This document shows positions 45,250 through 56,950 of a stretch of 64,000 nt of DNA, one piece after another; position 1 is the stretch's first letter; each line of letters starts with the position of its first letter. The translations under genes were made by a program, and so were the position numbers. The DNA is from Bromus sterilis (taxonomy: Eukaryota; Streptophyta; Magnoliopsida; Poales; Poaceae). Below the pieces are notes generated by a model. The model saw only the letters and a program-made list of their open reading frames with translations. It ran no database searches and was not told where the DNA came from. The stretch covers positions 295,041,782 through 295,105,781 of the forward strand of contig OX465600.1 in NCBI GenBank assembly GCA_950022295.1, in the 5' to 3' direction.

Positions 45250-45540
45250 CTTGAGGCGGCGAGCTTGGCCGGAGGCGGCGGCAACCAGGGGCGGCGGCGA
45301 GCTGGGGAAGAGGCGGGGGCGACCAGAGGCTTGGGCGGGGTGGAGACCAGGGAGATTACGAGCGGGTCGGAGGAGGAGGCGCACCGCGCGGAGGTATCAA
45401 TCGCCGGAAGAGTCGCCGGAGGAAGCAGCCGCGAGGAGAGGGGGATGCGGCGGCTGCCGGCTGCGTTTCGCGAGGAGGAAGAGGACGCGGATGCTATATC
45501 TCGCTTACTGCGAGATACAGCACTGCCTCGCCTAGAGCGC
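45250..45540 (-). promoter_or_regulatory. FRS 5' UTR exon and core promoter region (GC-rich)
   Basis: A CpG-rich, G/A-skewed block (plus strand), the typical signature of a housekeeping-type grass leader, ends in the donor at 45250|45249. No TATA box was seen on the minus strand. The upstream limit is approximate: a GCTATATCTCGC-TTACT-GCGAGATACAGC hairpin at about 45492-45521 and then AT-rich transposon-like DNA begin there, so a transposon end may abut the promoter. Confidence 0.55.
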
Positions 45541-46716
45541 GCACTGAATGACCGGCTGAGTCGGTCTTTTTTTCTCGCAGAAACAGTTTCTCGCGTGGCT
45601 TTCTTGAAAAGGGTTAAACCGGTTTTTTCATGTGTTTTCTTAATCGGTTTTCTATGGTTTACTCAGAGTTTTATTTTATTATGTTTTCTATTTTTATTAA
45701 ACATGTGACCATTTTAAGAATGTCATTACTAAAATTTTGAACGGTACAATTTTATTTTTCAAGATTATGGAAAGATTGTTGTACATATTTTATACACATT
45801 CTCTATAAATTGCATCAATATATTTTTTAAACTTGTGAATATTTAATAAATGTCAGAGACATTTTTTTTAATGGCATGAATAATTTTTATAGTTTTGCAA
45901 CCAAATTTTCACATTTTATAAAATAAATTCATGTGCGGTGAAGGTATATTAAAAAAAAATAGTTCTTTGTGTTCTTTAGTTTTTTCTATGTTTCTTCACG
46001 ATTAACATTTTTTGAATACATTTGTGAAACATTTTGTATGAATATATGTTAAATAGTTTCAAATACACATTGAGTTCTTTCAATTGTATTAACTATAATT
46101 TTATTATTTCCCGCGAATATATAAAATTAGCGTTTTTAAAAAAGTGCCATGAAAAATATTTTTAAATGTGTGAATATTTTCTAAGTGTCCTGGATTTTTT
46201 TTCAATGGTATGAAACATTTAAAAAAACTTATGCAGAACTTTTTTTACAGATATAAACATTAAGAAATGACGAACATATTTTCGAATGGTACGACACATT
46301 TTTCTAAAATTACATGAATATTTATCTTAAGAATGTGGGAATACTTTTCCAACTATTATAAACACTTTTATAATAGGTGAGCATTTATTGAATGTCATAA
46401 ACATTTCTTTGAATACTATTAGCATTTTCTACAAAATTGTGTGCTAAATGCACGATGAACAGTTCTTACATTTAAGTAAAGCAATTTTAAATATCTGTAT
46501 GTATTTTTTTAAATACAAATGAAAGTAAAAAAGTACATAAAACAGGAAAAAAAATGAATAAACAAACTAAAGTTCATAGCTACTAACAGGTTGACTCAGT
46601 AGGGTGTCGCACATAGTGAGCTATATACGTGCTCCAAAAGACACGATATATGAGCTCTCGCAATTGGGAGTGACCTGCTATGCATTATTTCTTGGCTAGG
46701 AGGCTCATTGAGCATA
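45541..46716. other. AT-rich transposon-like DNA
   Basis: Contains many degenerate GAACATTTTT/AATGTC-type motifs, as in remnants of DNA transposons, but no termini or coding domain was recognised. Confidence 0.4.
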
Positions 46717-47225
46717 CTAGATGATACCCCGCGCGTTGCTGCGGGAATCAGTTACAATATATTTTGAATGATTGATTGCATGAAACATGAATAGTTGAAT
46801 TAATAATATATAAACTAAAGTATAAAAATATATTTTACGTTTGTATTTTTATTATTGTGCAGTTAAAAATATTTATTAAATATAAGTAATGTAATATACT
46901 GAAAAAAAAATCCATGCATGTTGAGTGAGGTCGCATGTGTCATTATATTGATGTATGCATGCGATCAACTAATAACAAAAAACTTGTTCTCATGCATATT
47001 GTGATGATGTGACATGTATGCATATTAAAAGTGATGTAATATAATGGAAAAAAATCCATGCATGTTGAGGGAGGTTGCATGTATTATTAAATGAATGTGT
47101 GCATGAAATCAACTAATAATGAATAACTTGTTCTCATGCATATTATGGTGGGCATTTGATGAGGTGGCATGCTTGCATGTTGAGATAGAAAAGATAGTGG
47201 AGATGATTTATTATAGTATTATAGA
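46717..47225 (-). mobile_element. Non-autonomous Helitron, 509 bp
   Basis: On the minus strand: flanking A, then TCTATAATACTATAATAAATCA at the 5' end, and at the 3' end the hairpin CCCGCAGCAACGCGCGGGG followed by TATCAT, CTAG and a flanking T. This is the best preserved member of the family also seen at 19503 and 27768. It carries duplicated GTTGAG-GAGG-TCGCATGT / TTGCATGTATTATTA blocks and no protein. Confidence 0.72.
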
Positions 47226-47848
47226 TTCTTCGTACGCAAAAGTGCTTCAGACAATTCACATGGTGCGCTCGTGCCTTATCGCATGTTGGGCATTAAATGT
47301 TTCACGCATTGAAGCGTTATTTTTAGTTCTTTTGGTATTTTTCTAGTCTTTGTGTTTGTTTTTTTTATATTATTTCGTTTATTTGAACTTTTTTTATGAA
47401 GCACGGTTGTATTTCTGTCGTTTTTATAAAACTGAAACATTATTGTTTTTTCCTGTATTCGCATATGATTGTTTGTTGTTCAGTAAAGTCACCGTGAAAA
47501 AAAAACAATGGCATTGCATGATGTTTTGGATCAGACTTGTCATACTTAGTGGATAAACTACGAGAAGTAATCTATTCGATGTGGTTAGAGTCTATCAAGG
47601 TGTCCTGAATATTCAAACAAGGACGTTGAATGAGAGGTAACTTGGACTGTCATACGATGTTGAACGGTGGAAAATGGAGTGTTTACATAACGGATCGGGT
47701 ATGGAAGAGACTACGAGGGTGGATGAAAATAAATGCTTGCAGGCAGTGGAAAGGAGGTGCTTATAAAACTAGTCGTCCAGGCATACCAACATAATCGTTG
47801 TCAGTGTTCAAGCTCCCCAAAAGATTATGCTCATGTACCACCTCGATG
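47226..47848. other. Spacer without recognised gene
   Basis: AT-rich with poly-T runs. A CATGGTGCGCTCGTGCCTTATC to GAAGCACGGTTGTATTTC segment resembles ends of degenerate DNA transposons. Nothing diagnostic. Confidence 0.4.
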
Positions 47849-48165
47849 TGTAAGAGCAAAGTTTTGCCCCTAAGTGTTTTGGATATTTTTAGTCAAAACA
47901 ATAGAGGAACTAACAATGTTTTTGAGTATAAACATTTGCTTAGGTTCCTGAAGAACAAGATGATTGGTAGATCTTCAAGGTAATCTTACAAGATGACGAA
48001 ACTTATCCCTTGGAGTGAAACTTTATCACGTTGGATGACCCCTAAAAAGTTACAGATTCCCGAAGCAAAACTCATCAAAGGAAATTGAGAAGACGACGCA
48101 AGACTTCGTATTTTTGTGTAGTTCTTTTTCCGTTCTTTGAGTCATAGAAAAAGTCGTATCAAGAG
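47849..48165 (+). mobile_element. Truncated copia LTR (5' portion)
   Basis: Starts TGTAAGAGCAAAGTTTTGCCCC and stays similar to the LTR at 60464 onward for about 315 bp (GAGGAACTAACAATGTTTT, TAGGTTCCTGAAG, GTGTAGTTCTTTTTC, CTTGAGTCATAG, TCAAGAGGG). Similarity ends at 48165, where the gypsy-associated repeat begins. A second, older insertion of the same family. Confidence 0.7.
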
Positions 48166-48960
48166 GGCTTGGTCGAACATAAGTTCGATTTGGATTCCTG
48201 GCGCATAGAGTGGCGCCGCCTGCGTTTCTGCGACTGCAATTTGGGCCTGCCTTCTGGGTCGGCAGTTCCTTCGCCGTTGGACGTAATCTCGATAGCCTCC
48301 GAAGGCCTGAATCGTCTTGTTTGTCGATCGGGTGCATCTGGTCGTGAGGCGGGGAAGCTTGCGATTATCTTGATGTCTTCGAGTGGACCGAGTTTTGCTC
48401 GGATTGTTGTAGGAGTCGCCGGGTCGACGATTGCTGATGACGGCCCCGCTGAGAACGTGATTCCAACCTGCGTCTTCCCCACGGTCGGCGCCAATTGACG
48501 AGGATCAGCCTCGGCAAATCCCATGATAAGCTACTCTGGGTTTAAATCTTAGAAAGGAGAGTGCGAGGTTGGCGATCTCGTCGGCTAACAGGAGACAAAG
48601 ATTTACCCAGGTTCAGGGCCCTCGATCGGTGAAACCCCTAATTCCTGCTCGATTGTATTTTGATGATGGCGATTATAGTGGCGATCAAGGCAAGAGTCGC
48701 TCTAGACCAAGATTGTTGCGGTGAGATTGGCTGTCCCAGACGTTCCCTCTCCCAGCCTTTATATATTAGGCTAGGTCTCGAGGAGTCCATCTTGGTTTAC
48801 AGAGGCGATTGCCTAATCTAGCTAGTCTTGGACGCCAAGCCTTGGTTTCCATAATGCCAAGGACTCCTACGTCGGTGCAGTCGTCGATGCTTCGGGTGGG
48901 CAGAGCATTGGCCAGTCGAAGCTTCTGGCGGGCCTTCGGTCTTGACTCGCACCAGGTACC
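48166..48960. mobile_element. Repeat unit copy I, left part (unclassified retroelement)
   Basis: From about 48496 (TGACGAGGATCAGCCTCGG) this is similar to copy II from 55996 (TGACAGGGATGTACCCCGG). Shared landmarks are CGGCAAATCCCATG, GGCTAACAGGAG, CCTGCTCGAT, GATGGCGATTA and a TTATATA-TAGGCTAGGTC TATA region. The TGAC start preceded by GGTCGGCGCCAAT suggests an LTR start, but no PBS was found. The unit continues at 53311 after the inserted solo LTR. Confidence 0.5.
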
Positions 48961-50394
48961 TGTAACAGCCCAAAACTAGCAAATTCCATAAAAGTTGCAT
49001 TTTTATTTTTTTTCCATTGGGGATGAAAATTTGCACTTTATTCTTTGCAATAATCCATGTGACAAAAAAAATGCCAAATCATTTTTCATGTCATGTAAAG
49101 GGATTATTTTAAATTCTCTCCTTTCTCCCTTTGCTGGTCTTTGCCAATTTTCCCAAGCCTCATCTTTTCTCCCCTAAGCAAGATAGTTTGGAAATCATCA
49201 TGTTTTGCCATGATGAAATCCTCTGCAAAATCCCAAGATTTTAGCCCTTCTAGAAAATGGGGTTCTAGCTCAAATTGCATTTGAAATAATTTAAATGCCT
49301 TTTGAATTACTTAAACATATTTGACCCAAATCATTTTCTAAAAATGCTATAGTTGCAAAGGATCCATAATCATATTTTTATATGATTTTTGGAAATCGTT
49401 TGCTATTCTTTTTAGCCTTTCTTTTCTGCTCTCTTTTTATTAAAAGTATAAATGCAGATAATTCCTCCTAGCCTTTTGGGGCCTTTTTTTTTCCAGCCCA
49501 CCTAACCTTCTCCCAAGCCCCAACCCAACCGTTCCCTTCTCCTTTTTCCCTGCACGTGGAGGTCCCCTCCTCACAGCCATGGCCGTGGGAGGAGGTGGAG
49601 CCCTCCCGGCAGCCACCCCGACGCTCCCCTTTTAGCCCCATCTCCCCCTCCAAGAACCCTAGCCCCTCTCCTCTCCCTCCTAGCGCCGCCACCCTCCTTC
49701 TCCTCTTCCCCTTTCTTCTCCTCCATGAAGCCCTCCATGGACAGGAGGTCCATGCCATCATTTTCTCCAGCGTCTACGCCCGATCATCATCGCCGAGAAC
49801 GTGGTCGTCGACATCCTCATCTCCTTCCGCGTCCTCGCCGTCGTCTTCGAGCTGATCGGGGACGTCCGCGTCTGCTTCCCCCTCGTGCGTCGTCGTCGCC
49901 TTCGACTCCTTTGTGTTCCCCCTCTGTGAGCCTCGCCCCCTTCCTCCCTTCCATCCGTCGCGAGTAGCAGCAGGGCACGGTAGGAAATCGTAGGTAGCCG
50001 CAGTCTTGCCCCGTCCGTCATCGTGTTCCCGCGGCCGCCTTCCGCTGTTCGTCGTCGTAGTCGTGGAGCCGCCGTGCTCTCACCGGCGCCCCGTCCGTCC
50101 GGGTCGTGGCCGGGGCACACAGATGCGTGCTGTGGCATGCCCCGAACCCCCAAGGACTCACCTTTGGCTGGTAAGAGCACAACCCAGCCCTCTCGTCGCC
50201 GCGCTGGTTTTCCTCTGCCGCCCGGTGCGCAGCCTGTGAAACTCCAGATTCAGAGATAGCTACGTCTGTTTGATCTTGTTGATGTAGTATCGTTTCTTGT
50301 CAGGCTCAGGCTGTCGTGTTCTGCGTTTTGAGTTTCAGTTAAAGCAAGGTACTATTACTTGTTGCTTCGGTCTTGAACTGTGGCAAGGTTCGAG

Positions 50395-50760
50395 CTGTAG
50401 TCCCGCTGGTTGAGCACCGTGGATTTGTTATATAAGCTCCTGGGTTCGAATCCCCTTCAGTCAAGGTGCCCTTTTATTTCCGTTTTGTGTGTTTTGAGTA
50501 GCTCGCTTGATGCTTTATGTAGCGTGGAACTGATATTCTGTCAAGTTCATTCATCCTAGCGCAGTGGCCTGTGCTGCTTGCCTTCAAACGTTGAGGTTCT
50601 GGGTTCAATTCCCAGGTTCCTTCTTTTTATTTTCTCCTTTTATCTGATTTTGCTCCCTCTGTAGTATAGGTCGAATAGTTCCTGTTCCATGTCGAGAAAC
50701 TTGGCGTAGCGTAGTGGCTTGGACGCTCTGGTATGGAGCAATGAAAACCCACCCCTCCTT
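50395..50760 (+). repeat. tRNA-like A-box/B-box segments inside the solo LTR
   Basis: Three short blocks resemble RNA polymerase III internal promoters. CTGGTTGAGCACCGTGG with GGGTTCGAATCCC lies at about 50406-50455, TAGCGCAGTGG with GGGTTCAATTCCC at 50559-50612, and TAGCGTAGTGG with a decayed B box from 50708. None folds into a full cloverleaf by eye. Most likely SINE-like insertions or decayed tRNA-derived sequence within the LTR. Confidence 0.45.
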
Positions 50761-52601
50761 TTTTTGTGTCCTTTTCTTTTGTTTTTGCAGCAGCAAGTTG
50801 GGCTCGGCCCCAGTATTTCTTCTCGCCCGTGGGTGCTCTGTTGAGCTGCCTGCGAGGGTTTTGGCCACTTCGGCCGAGATCAGCCCAGTGAAGGGTTTTT
50901 CCCCTTTTGTGTTTGGATTAAATTCAAATCATATTTGAATTGATTTATTTCCGTCATCTTTTGCTTGCTTGTGCTATGTGCATTCTTACCCTAACTAGAT
51001 CATGTCATATATCGTTTTGGGGTAGCAAAATGTGAGGACGATGATGGTGCTGTTCATTTTGCTAAATGGGCATGCATTATTTTGGTGATGGTGCATTTTG
51101 CATGTAAACCCCTCACATGTTGCACTTGGCTTCACGTGTTTCGATCACCGTAGTTCCGCGATGACCGTAGCTTGCCGGTAGCGTTGTCTCGCTCTTTATT
51201 TCGTTGCTTGTAATAGATTGCATTAGTTGCATCATAATATGCCATGCCATTGTCATATATGTTATGTTGAGGAACCCCACCTCGAGGTTTATTCTCATGT
51301 GTGGGCAATTCTTGCTAATATTATGTTCTAGTCTTTTGCATCTTCCATGATCATGCATCGTAACAACTTCAACATAAGGACCCCCCGAATTCGTTAATCA
51401 CCTACCTAATGCATAAGAAGGTTGTCGGTAGCATTGCACCCTTGCTTCCCGATGCTTCACTTAAACTTGCCTATTCTTATGTTCAAGCCATGATATTAAA
51501 ACGACATGCATCATACTTGACCGTGCTTGTTTGTTCATTGCTTGCTCGTGATTGCTCCGTAGTGATAGTGGTATCTCCGTTGATTGCTTTCCAGTGTTTA
51601 CCGTCTTGTGTGCTTCGCGGGTACCTCTCGGAACCCGACTTATCAACATGCAAGGACTATACATTACTTATGATCCATTCTATTTCAACCAGCGGTTTGC
51701 ATGCTAGTCTAGGATAGGTTCGATGTTTGATCCTACCACATGTTTACAGCCTCTTTCAAACCGATACAGCCATGTCCCCTCCCAGCAAACCATGTACTGC
51801 TATGTTACTATTGCTCGTTGCTCAACCCCTGCTTAGTATGCATGCTTAGGATGCTACGGTGTTACCTCCTGTTACTCCTGGGTTTGGGATATCACATTAT
51901 TATATTGTTGTTGATGATATGATTATTATAATGTTGACTATATTCGACGAAGGATGGAAGGTCTAGGCTATCCCGCCCCGACGCTTTGTTCCATTCGAGT
52001 CACCTAGGATCCGAGTTCCGGGTATTGGTTTTAAGACTGAGCGTGCCTAACCGCGTGTGGGATTTTATGGGGTCCCCTTTTCTTACCTACCTAGCTTCAA
52101 ACATTTCTAGAGGTGGCCCAAGCTGGTTTTACCATTTGAAAACCGTGTGTGTGACTGGTGAGCTCCCAGCAGATTTTCAAACAACTCGGGCCAGCGGAGA
52201 CATGGTTTCTTTGTTGGTCCACACCTGGAAGCTAGGGGGGCTGCCCACATCTGTTTGGGTAGCTAACCCGACCTCGTCCAGCCGGAAGAGTCCGATCCGA
52301 TAGCGCGGCCGGCCTTTGGATTGGGTGTCGACTCCCCGGGGGCCACCCGGATTTGTTCGTTGTTAGTTAGAGGGACCTGTCGTCCGGGATCTCTTGGGAC
52401 TAAATCATAAAATGGTTGCCTATCATGGGTAGCAACTAAGAGAGATGGGTGTGCGTGCGGAGCCTTGTAATGGGCAGTTGGTACACCCATGTAGGGTTAA
52501 ATCTTTTCGAGAAGCCGTGTCCACGGTTATGGACGACTTGAGACCTACTCCTTGTTCATAGACAACAACAAACTGAGATAATCTTAATATAACTTGATCA
52601 A

Positions 52602-52623
52602 CGTGTGTGTGTGTGTGTGTGTG
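52602..52623. repeat. GT microsatellite
   Basis: About eleven GT units inside the solo LTR. Confidence 0.9.
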
Positions 52624-53310
52624 CCTTGACTACTTCTTCTTCGTCGGGATGCGAAGAGGAGGACAAGGATAGGATAGGCGTTATGATTGCGTAAGTAGTT
52701 GATAGGACTTTTTGGAGGCGATTCCTTATCGAATGCTTGGCTTCTTACCTTACTCTCTAGATCGTTAGCCACTTCATAAATGCTAGTGCGGCAGCAACCT
52801 CACCACTTACCCCTTCCTTACCGTAAACTACTACTTGACCTAGAATGACGAGTGATGAAGTCTTTGCTGGGTCAGTTGACCACTACAGTTGGATGCTGAG
52901 TACTTCTGTACTCATGATACTACCCCCAAACTCTTTTCAGGGTTCTTGATCGACAACAGGTATGGTGATCGACGTTTCACGTGGAGACTCGACGACGACT
53001 AGTTAGGCGGATCCCGACGGAGGGCCTGGACCCGTGTGGTTATGGGATCGATGTTTTTCTCTTTGCCAGTAGGCATTTGATTGTAGTCTGTACTCAGACA
53101 CATATCTTCCGCTGTTGTATTGTATTTAAGGAAGTTGTATGCCGATTGTATGAGATGTTGTATCCTTATATCTGTAATGTTGTGATATCATGTTGGAAAT
53201 CCAGGGCATATGGCTTCGTCATATGTCGCGGTGGGACCGATATGTGCTTCGTCCCCGGATCTGGATGGAAACATCTAGATCTGGAACAGTACCGCATATC
53301 GGGCCTTACA

Positions 53311-54722
53311 GTACCCTCATCCGCAGGAGTCGTGGGGTCACACCCCCGAGTGCCTGGGGGACTCGAAGAGTCGCGCAGAGACTCGAAAACCATAGTCATC
53401 CGTAGTAGTTTATGCCTGCAGGTGATATTGTCGTTTTATCCATAAGAGTTTTTTTTGCGAGGATGGTAAGATAACAGGGCCCAAGGTGCTCGACCGGCCG
53501 AGCCTCGGTGAATTGCGCTAGCGGAAAATACCACAGTCTCCCAATCAAGCCCGCGTCCCTCGACACAAGCCTGGATATAACTAATGTCAAGCAATGTCCA
53601 TGCCGCTGGAGGGCTTAAAGGATCAATGCCGCCAGTTTGAGTAATGAATACGAACCTAACGCGTCCGTTAGTGGTTAAATATCAATCATGCACCGCGCAT
53701 GGAAACATCGGGAGTGAAGTCACGCTGTGGCAAGTCCCGGTCCGGCCGTCTGTGCAGCGGGGTCTTACCTACGCGCAAGTCTGCGTAGCATCTGGGTGCA
53801 GTGTGTCGCAGCCCAGGCAATCATTGTAGGGGCATGTGCCAAAATAGAATGCACCCACTCGGAACACAATCGAGTGAGCTGATAGTGTAAGCACTCGCGG
53901 AGCATTTGAGTGCTCAGGCGAGGAACCGATACGCGAGGGAAGTGCTCGAATAGTCGTCGAGTTGGCATGTCAATGAGAGCACCTGCAGAGCGCTCGTGTG
54001 CTCTAGCGGGGTCCGTTTTGCTTAGTTCTTCAAGTCTTTTGTCCTTGTGCGAGTAACCACTCAAGCACCTTACAGTTTCGGCGAGTGAGTACTCGAACCC
54101 TTGTAATTTTGGCGAGTGAACACTCGAGCTGTTTCTATGCATCGCTTTTGTCGGAGGAGAGTAGTCACTCGTATCCTCAAATTTTTAAGCTGTGATGCCT
54201 TTGCTCCGTGTAGCGGTGGCAGGATGCTCCCGATGGGAGTGGATTTTTTATGTAATCAGAAATGGAAAAAAGATATATACCTTACGCAAGGTTTGGTCGT
54301 CTGGTGGTCCATGCAGGTCAGTCAAAAGTGCCTCGTGAGTGTGCGTTAGCATGCACTCGGCTTTCCTTGCCAGGATGGGACGTCACGGAGAGACGTGACA
54401 GCTGTAAGTAGTTTGCGTGATGTGGTCATAAATGATGCAACGCATCGTGCTGCGGTAATTTTGCGGCATGCGATCATTTCTCCTTGTTCATGCGTCATGG
54501 GCGGCGTGGTTAATGCGTCTGTTGAGTTTTCCATGCCGCTTTTCGATCGTGGGATCGTGTTCCGTCGGATCGATCCCGAGATCGGCGGCCGATAGCTGAT
54601 CTTGTATCTTGGCTTATATAAAGGGGGCTGCGGTAATTTTTAGGTTCACCTCTGCCTACTTCTTTTGCATCTTCTCCTTCCTCTGCTTCCTTCTTCCCGG
54701 TTCATCTGTCTTTGAGGTCGCC
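53311..54722 (+). mobile_element. Repeat unit copy I, right part, with TATA promoter
   Basis: Similar to copy II (56400-56945 and 59079-59560). Shared landmarks are AGGAGTCGTGGGGTCAC, GGGGACTCGAAGAG, CTCGGTGAATTGC, GCAGCGGGGTCTTACCTAC, ATGCACCCACT-GGAA, AATC-AGTGAGCTG and GCTCCCGATGGGAGT. It ends with a TATATAAAG box at 54615-54623, about 100 bp before the ATG of the PF04195-like frame. Confidence 0.6.
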
Positions 54723-55077
54723 ATGTCGAAGCGGGCAGAGAGCGCGAAGTTGTCCAAGGGCACATCCCAAGGACCGTCGGCGGCGCAGGTGGCCGGCCGG
54801 TGGGAGCGGTCATCTTTTGAAGCTGCTGATCTGGATGCGCTGGTGGCCGATGGACATATTGTCGAGGGAGCTGCTCGGATCCCTAGAGTAGAGGAGGTGC
54901 CCGCGCCCCGTGCTGATGAACGGGTATGCTTTCAGAGATTCCCCCCCATGGATTCTCTCTTCCTGTTCATCCCTTTGTCCGCGGGCTACTTTTTGCATAC
55001 CAACTGCAATTGCATGATCTGACCCCCAATGGGGTACTACACATAGCGTGCTTCATCACTTTATGTGAGTGCTTCTC
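54723..55077 (+). pseudogene. PF04195-like 'putative gypsy type transposon' protein, broken
   Basis: Starts MSKRAESAKLSKGTSQGPSA with WERSSFEAADLDALVADGHI and EEVPAPRADERV, then a frameshift near 54940 leads into HGFSLPVHPFVRGLLFAYQL and QLHDLTPNGVLHIACFITLC. This reproduces the start of the widespread grass retroelement domain (W-x-x-S-x-x-x-x-x-x-L-x-x-LV, P-x-P-x-x-x-E-R-V, GF-x-LP-x-H-x-F-x-R-x-LL-x-x-Y-x-L-x-L-x-x-L-x-P-N). It stops being similar after CECF at 55077, where another LTR-like insertion begins. Function of the family is unknown; it is element-encoded. Confidence 0.75.
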
Positions 55078-55995
55078 TATGACACCCTGGATTTCGCAAG
55101 TTTTTATTTTCAAAAACTTTTCTGATTTATTTCAAGACTTGCCAGTTGATACGACCCAAACGTATCTATAATTTCTGTTTTCTCCATGCATGTTTTGTGT
55201 GATATTGCTATGATATAGATACACTTTCATACACTTTTTATCATATTTGGACTAACTTATTAACTCAGTGCACCACAGTGCCAGTTCCTGTTTTCTGCTG
55301 TTTTTCTATTTCAGGTTTTCCCCATATTAAAAGTGCTCCAAAAATTCAGGAAAAATCAGATAAAAAAAATCAGCGCAACGGAAGCTTCTGGAGCCCCGAA
55401 GGAGGGCCGAAGGGGACCCACTGGTACGTCCAAAACATATCTTTAATTTTCGCTTGCTCCATGCATCTTTTGTGTGATATTGCTATGATATTGATGCACT
55501 TCCATACACTTTTGATCATATTTGGACTAACCTATTAACTCAGTGCACCCCAGTGCCAGTTCCTGTTTTATGCTGTTTTTGTATTTCAGGTTTTCCCATT
55601 ACTTAAAGTGCTAGAAAAATTCCGAGAAAAATATAGGAAAAATCTGCGTACAAGAAGCTTCGGGAAGAGCCAAAGTGGGGCCAGAGGGGAGCCAGGGGTG
55701 GCCCAGGTGGCTACCTGGCGCGGCCACCCCCTAGGCCGCGCCAAGGGGGGCGCCTGGGGCCCCTGGTCCACCTCTGGCTGCCCCCCTTCGCCTATATATC
55801 TCTCTCGTCCCGAAACCCTCGAGGATAGAACCCTTTTCTCCAGAAGCAATTCCGATCTCTGCCGCCATCGTCACCAAGTTTCGGGGGACCAGAATTCCTG
55901 TGCCGGCACCGTGCCGGGACGGGGAAGTGCCTCCGGATTCATCTCCATCGACATTGCTTCCTCCCTCCATGATGCGGGAGTAGTTCCTCCTCGGG
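55078..55995 (+). mobile_element. LTR-like fragment with ~275-bp tandem duplication
   Basis: Two copies start at about 55149 (GATACGACCCAAACGTATCT) and 55423 (TACGTCCAAAACATATCT). They share CTCCATGCAT-TTTTGTGTGATATTGCTATGATAT, CATATTTGGACTAAC-TATTAACTCAGTGCACC and TTTCAGGTTTTCCC. The second runs on into a GC-rich block, a CCTATATATCTCTCTCGTCCCG TATA region and a leader-like CTTTTCTCCAGAAGCAATTCCG. It resembles a grass gypsy LTR with promoter and has no open termini. Confidence 0.55.
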
Positions 55996-56950
55996 TGACA
56001 GGGATGTACCCCGGCAAATCCCATGGTCAGGGACCCTGGGTTAGTCATGAGAGGCATAGGTTGGACGATAGCTCGTTGGCTAACAGGAGGATACGTTCCT
56101 GCTCGATGTTATTGATTGGAGATGGCGATTACAGGGGAGCCAAGGCTAGTGCGCAGAAGGCTAGGGTTTACAGATTGCGTATTGCTTGATCTCGACGTCT
56201 CCCTTCCTAGCCTTTATATACTAGGCTAGGTCTTGGGGAGTCCGTCTGGGATTACAGATGAGGTTTCCTAACTCTAATCCTGTACCGTACGGCAAGTTTG
56301 CACCTTCCGTATGAGTCGCGGACTCCTACGTCGGTGCCACTAGTGGGCCAAGGCTGGGCCCAGGCGGCATCTCTGTGGGTCTCCTGTCTTCGGGTACACC
56401 GGGTAGGCTCATCCATAGGAGTCGTGGGGTCACCCCCTCGTCAGTAGCCCCCAAGTGCCCAGGGGACTCGAAGAGGCGCGCAGGGACTCGAGTCCATTCT
56501 TGCGTCATTTTGATGTGTGCATGGTTCAACCGCGGGTCGCTGGCAGTCTGGGGCCATGACAAAACCTGTTGCGAGGGATGCTAAGCTGAAAGGGCCCAAG
56601 GAGTCGACTGGTCGAGCCTTGGTGAATTGCACTAGCGGCAAAAACCACAGTAGCCCAATCAAACCCATGTCCCTCGACATGAGCTTGGAACACTGGTGTT
56701 GAGCAAAGGTCAAGCTGCTGTAGGTCTTAAAGTGATCAGTTGCCGCCAGTAAATTTCGTAGCCTAGGCGCGTCTGCCCGCCTTTTTCTATCATGCAAGCG
56801 CATGGGAAAGATTGAGAGTGAAATCGCTCTGCCGCAAGTCCCAGCCCGACCGATCTGCGCAGCGGGGTCTTACCTACACGCTAAGCTTGCGTGGCATCTG
56901 GGCACAGTGTATCGTGTTCCAGGAATATGTATTTTTTATTGAGGCGTGGA
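55996..56950 (+). mobile_element. Repeat unit copy II, left part
   Basis: The diverged second copy of the unit described at 48166-48960 and 53311-54722. It is interrupted at 56950 by the BARE-1/Angela-type solo LTR and resumes at 59079. Includes the CCTTTATATACTAGGCTAGGTC TATA region near 56212. Confidence 0.6.

Larger units (their letters stand above)
48961..53310 (+). mobile_element. 4.35-kb solo LTR, Ty3/gypsy type
   Basis: Starts TGTAACAGCC and ends GGGCCTTACA, with the 5-bp target duplication GTACC on both sides (48956-48960, 53311-53315). The interrupted repeat resumes exactly (compare 56410 onward). TGTAACA...TTACA termini and great length are typical of large grass gypsy LTRs. The 3' part (GACTCGACGACGACTAGTTAGG, TGTACTCAGACACAT) supports plus orientation. 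A GC-rich pyrimidine-rich promoter-like section lies at 49490-50240. No internal domain remains, so it arose by LTR-LTR recombination. It contains a TG microsatellite (about 52602-52622) and tRNA-like box segments. Confidence 0.85.

Noticed and set aside
45133..45708. 191-aa plus-strand ORF at the FRS 5' end
   Set aside because: It reads Gly/Glu/Arg-rich sequence through the FRS leader exon in antisense and into AT-rich DNA; better explained as the FRS 5' UTR and promoter.
49556..50259. Several overlapping Ser/Pro/Arg-rich ORFs on both strands
   Set aside because: They lie in the GC-rich promoter-like section of the 4.35-kb solo LTR and are low-complexity; all frames are open because of base composition.
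50395..50460. Functional tRNA gene
   Set aside because: A B box is present but acceptor and anticodon stems do not pair by eye and no complete cloverleaf is formed; kept only as tRNA-like sequence.
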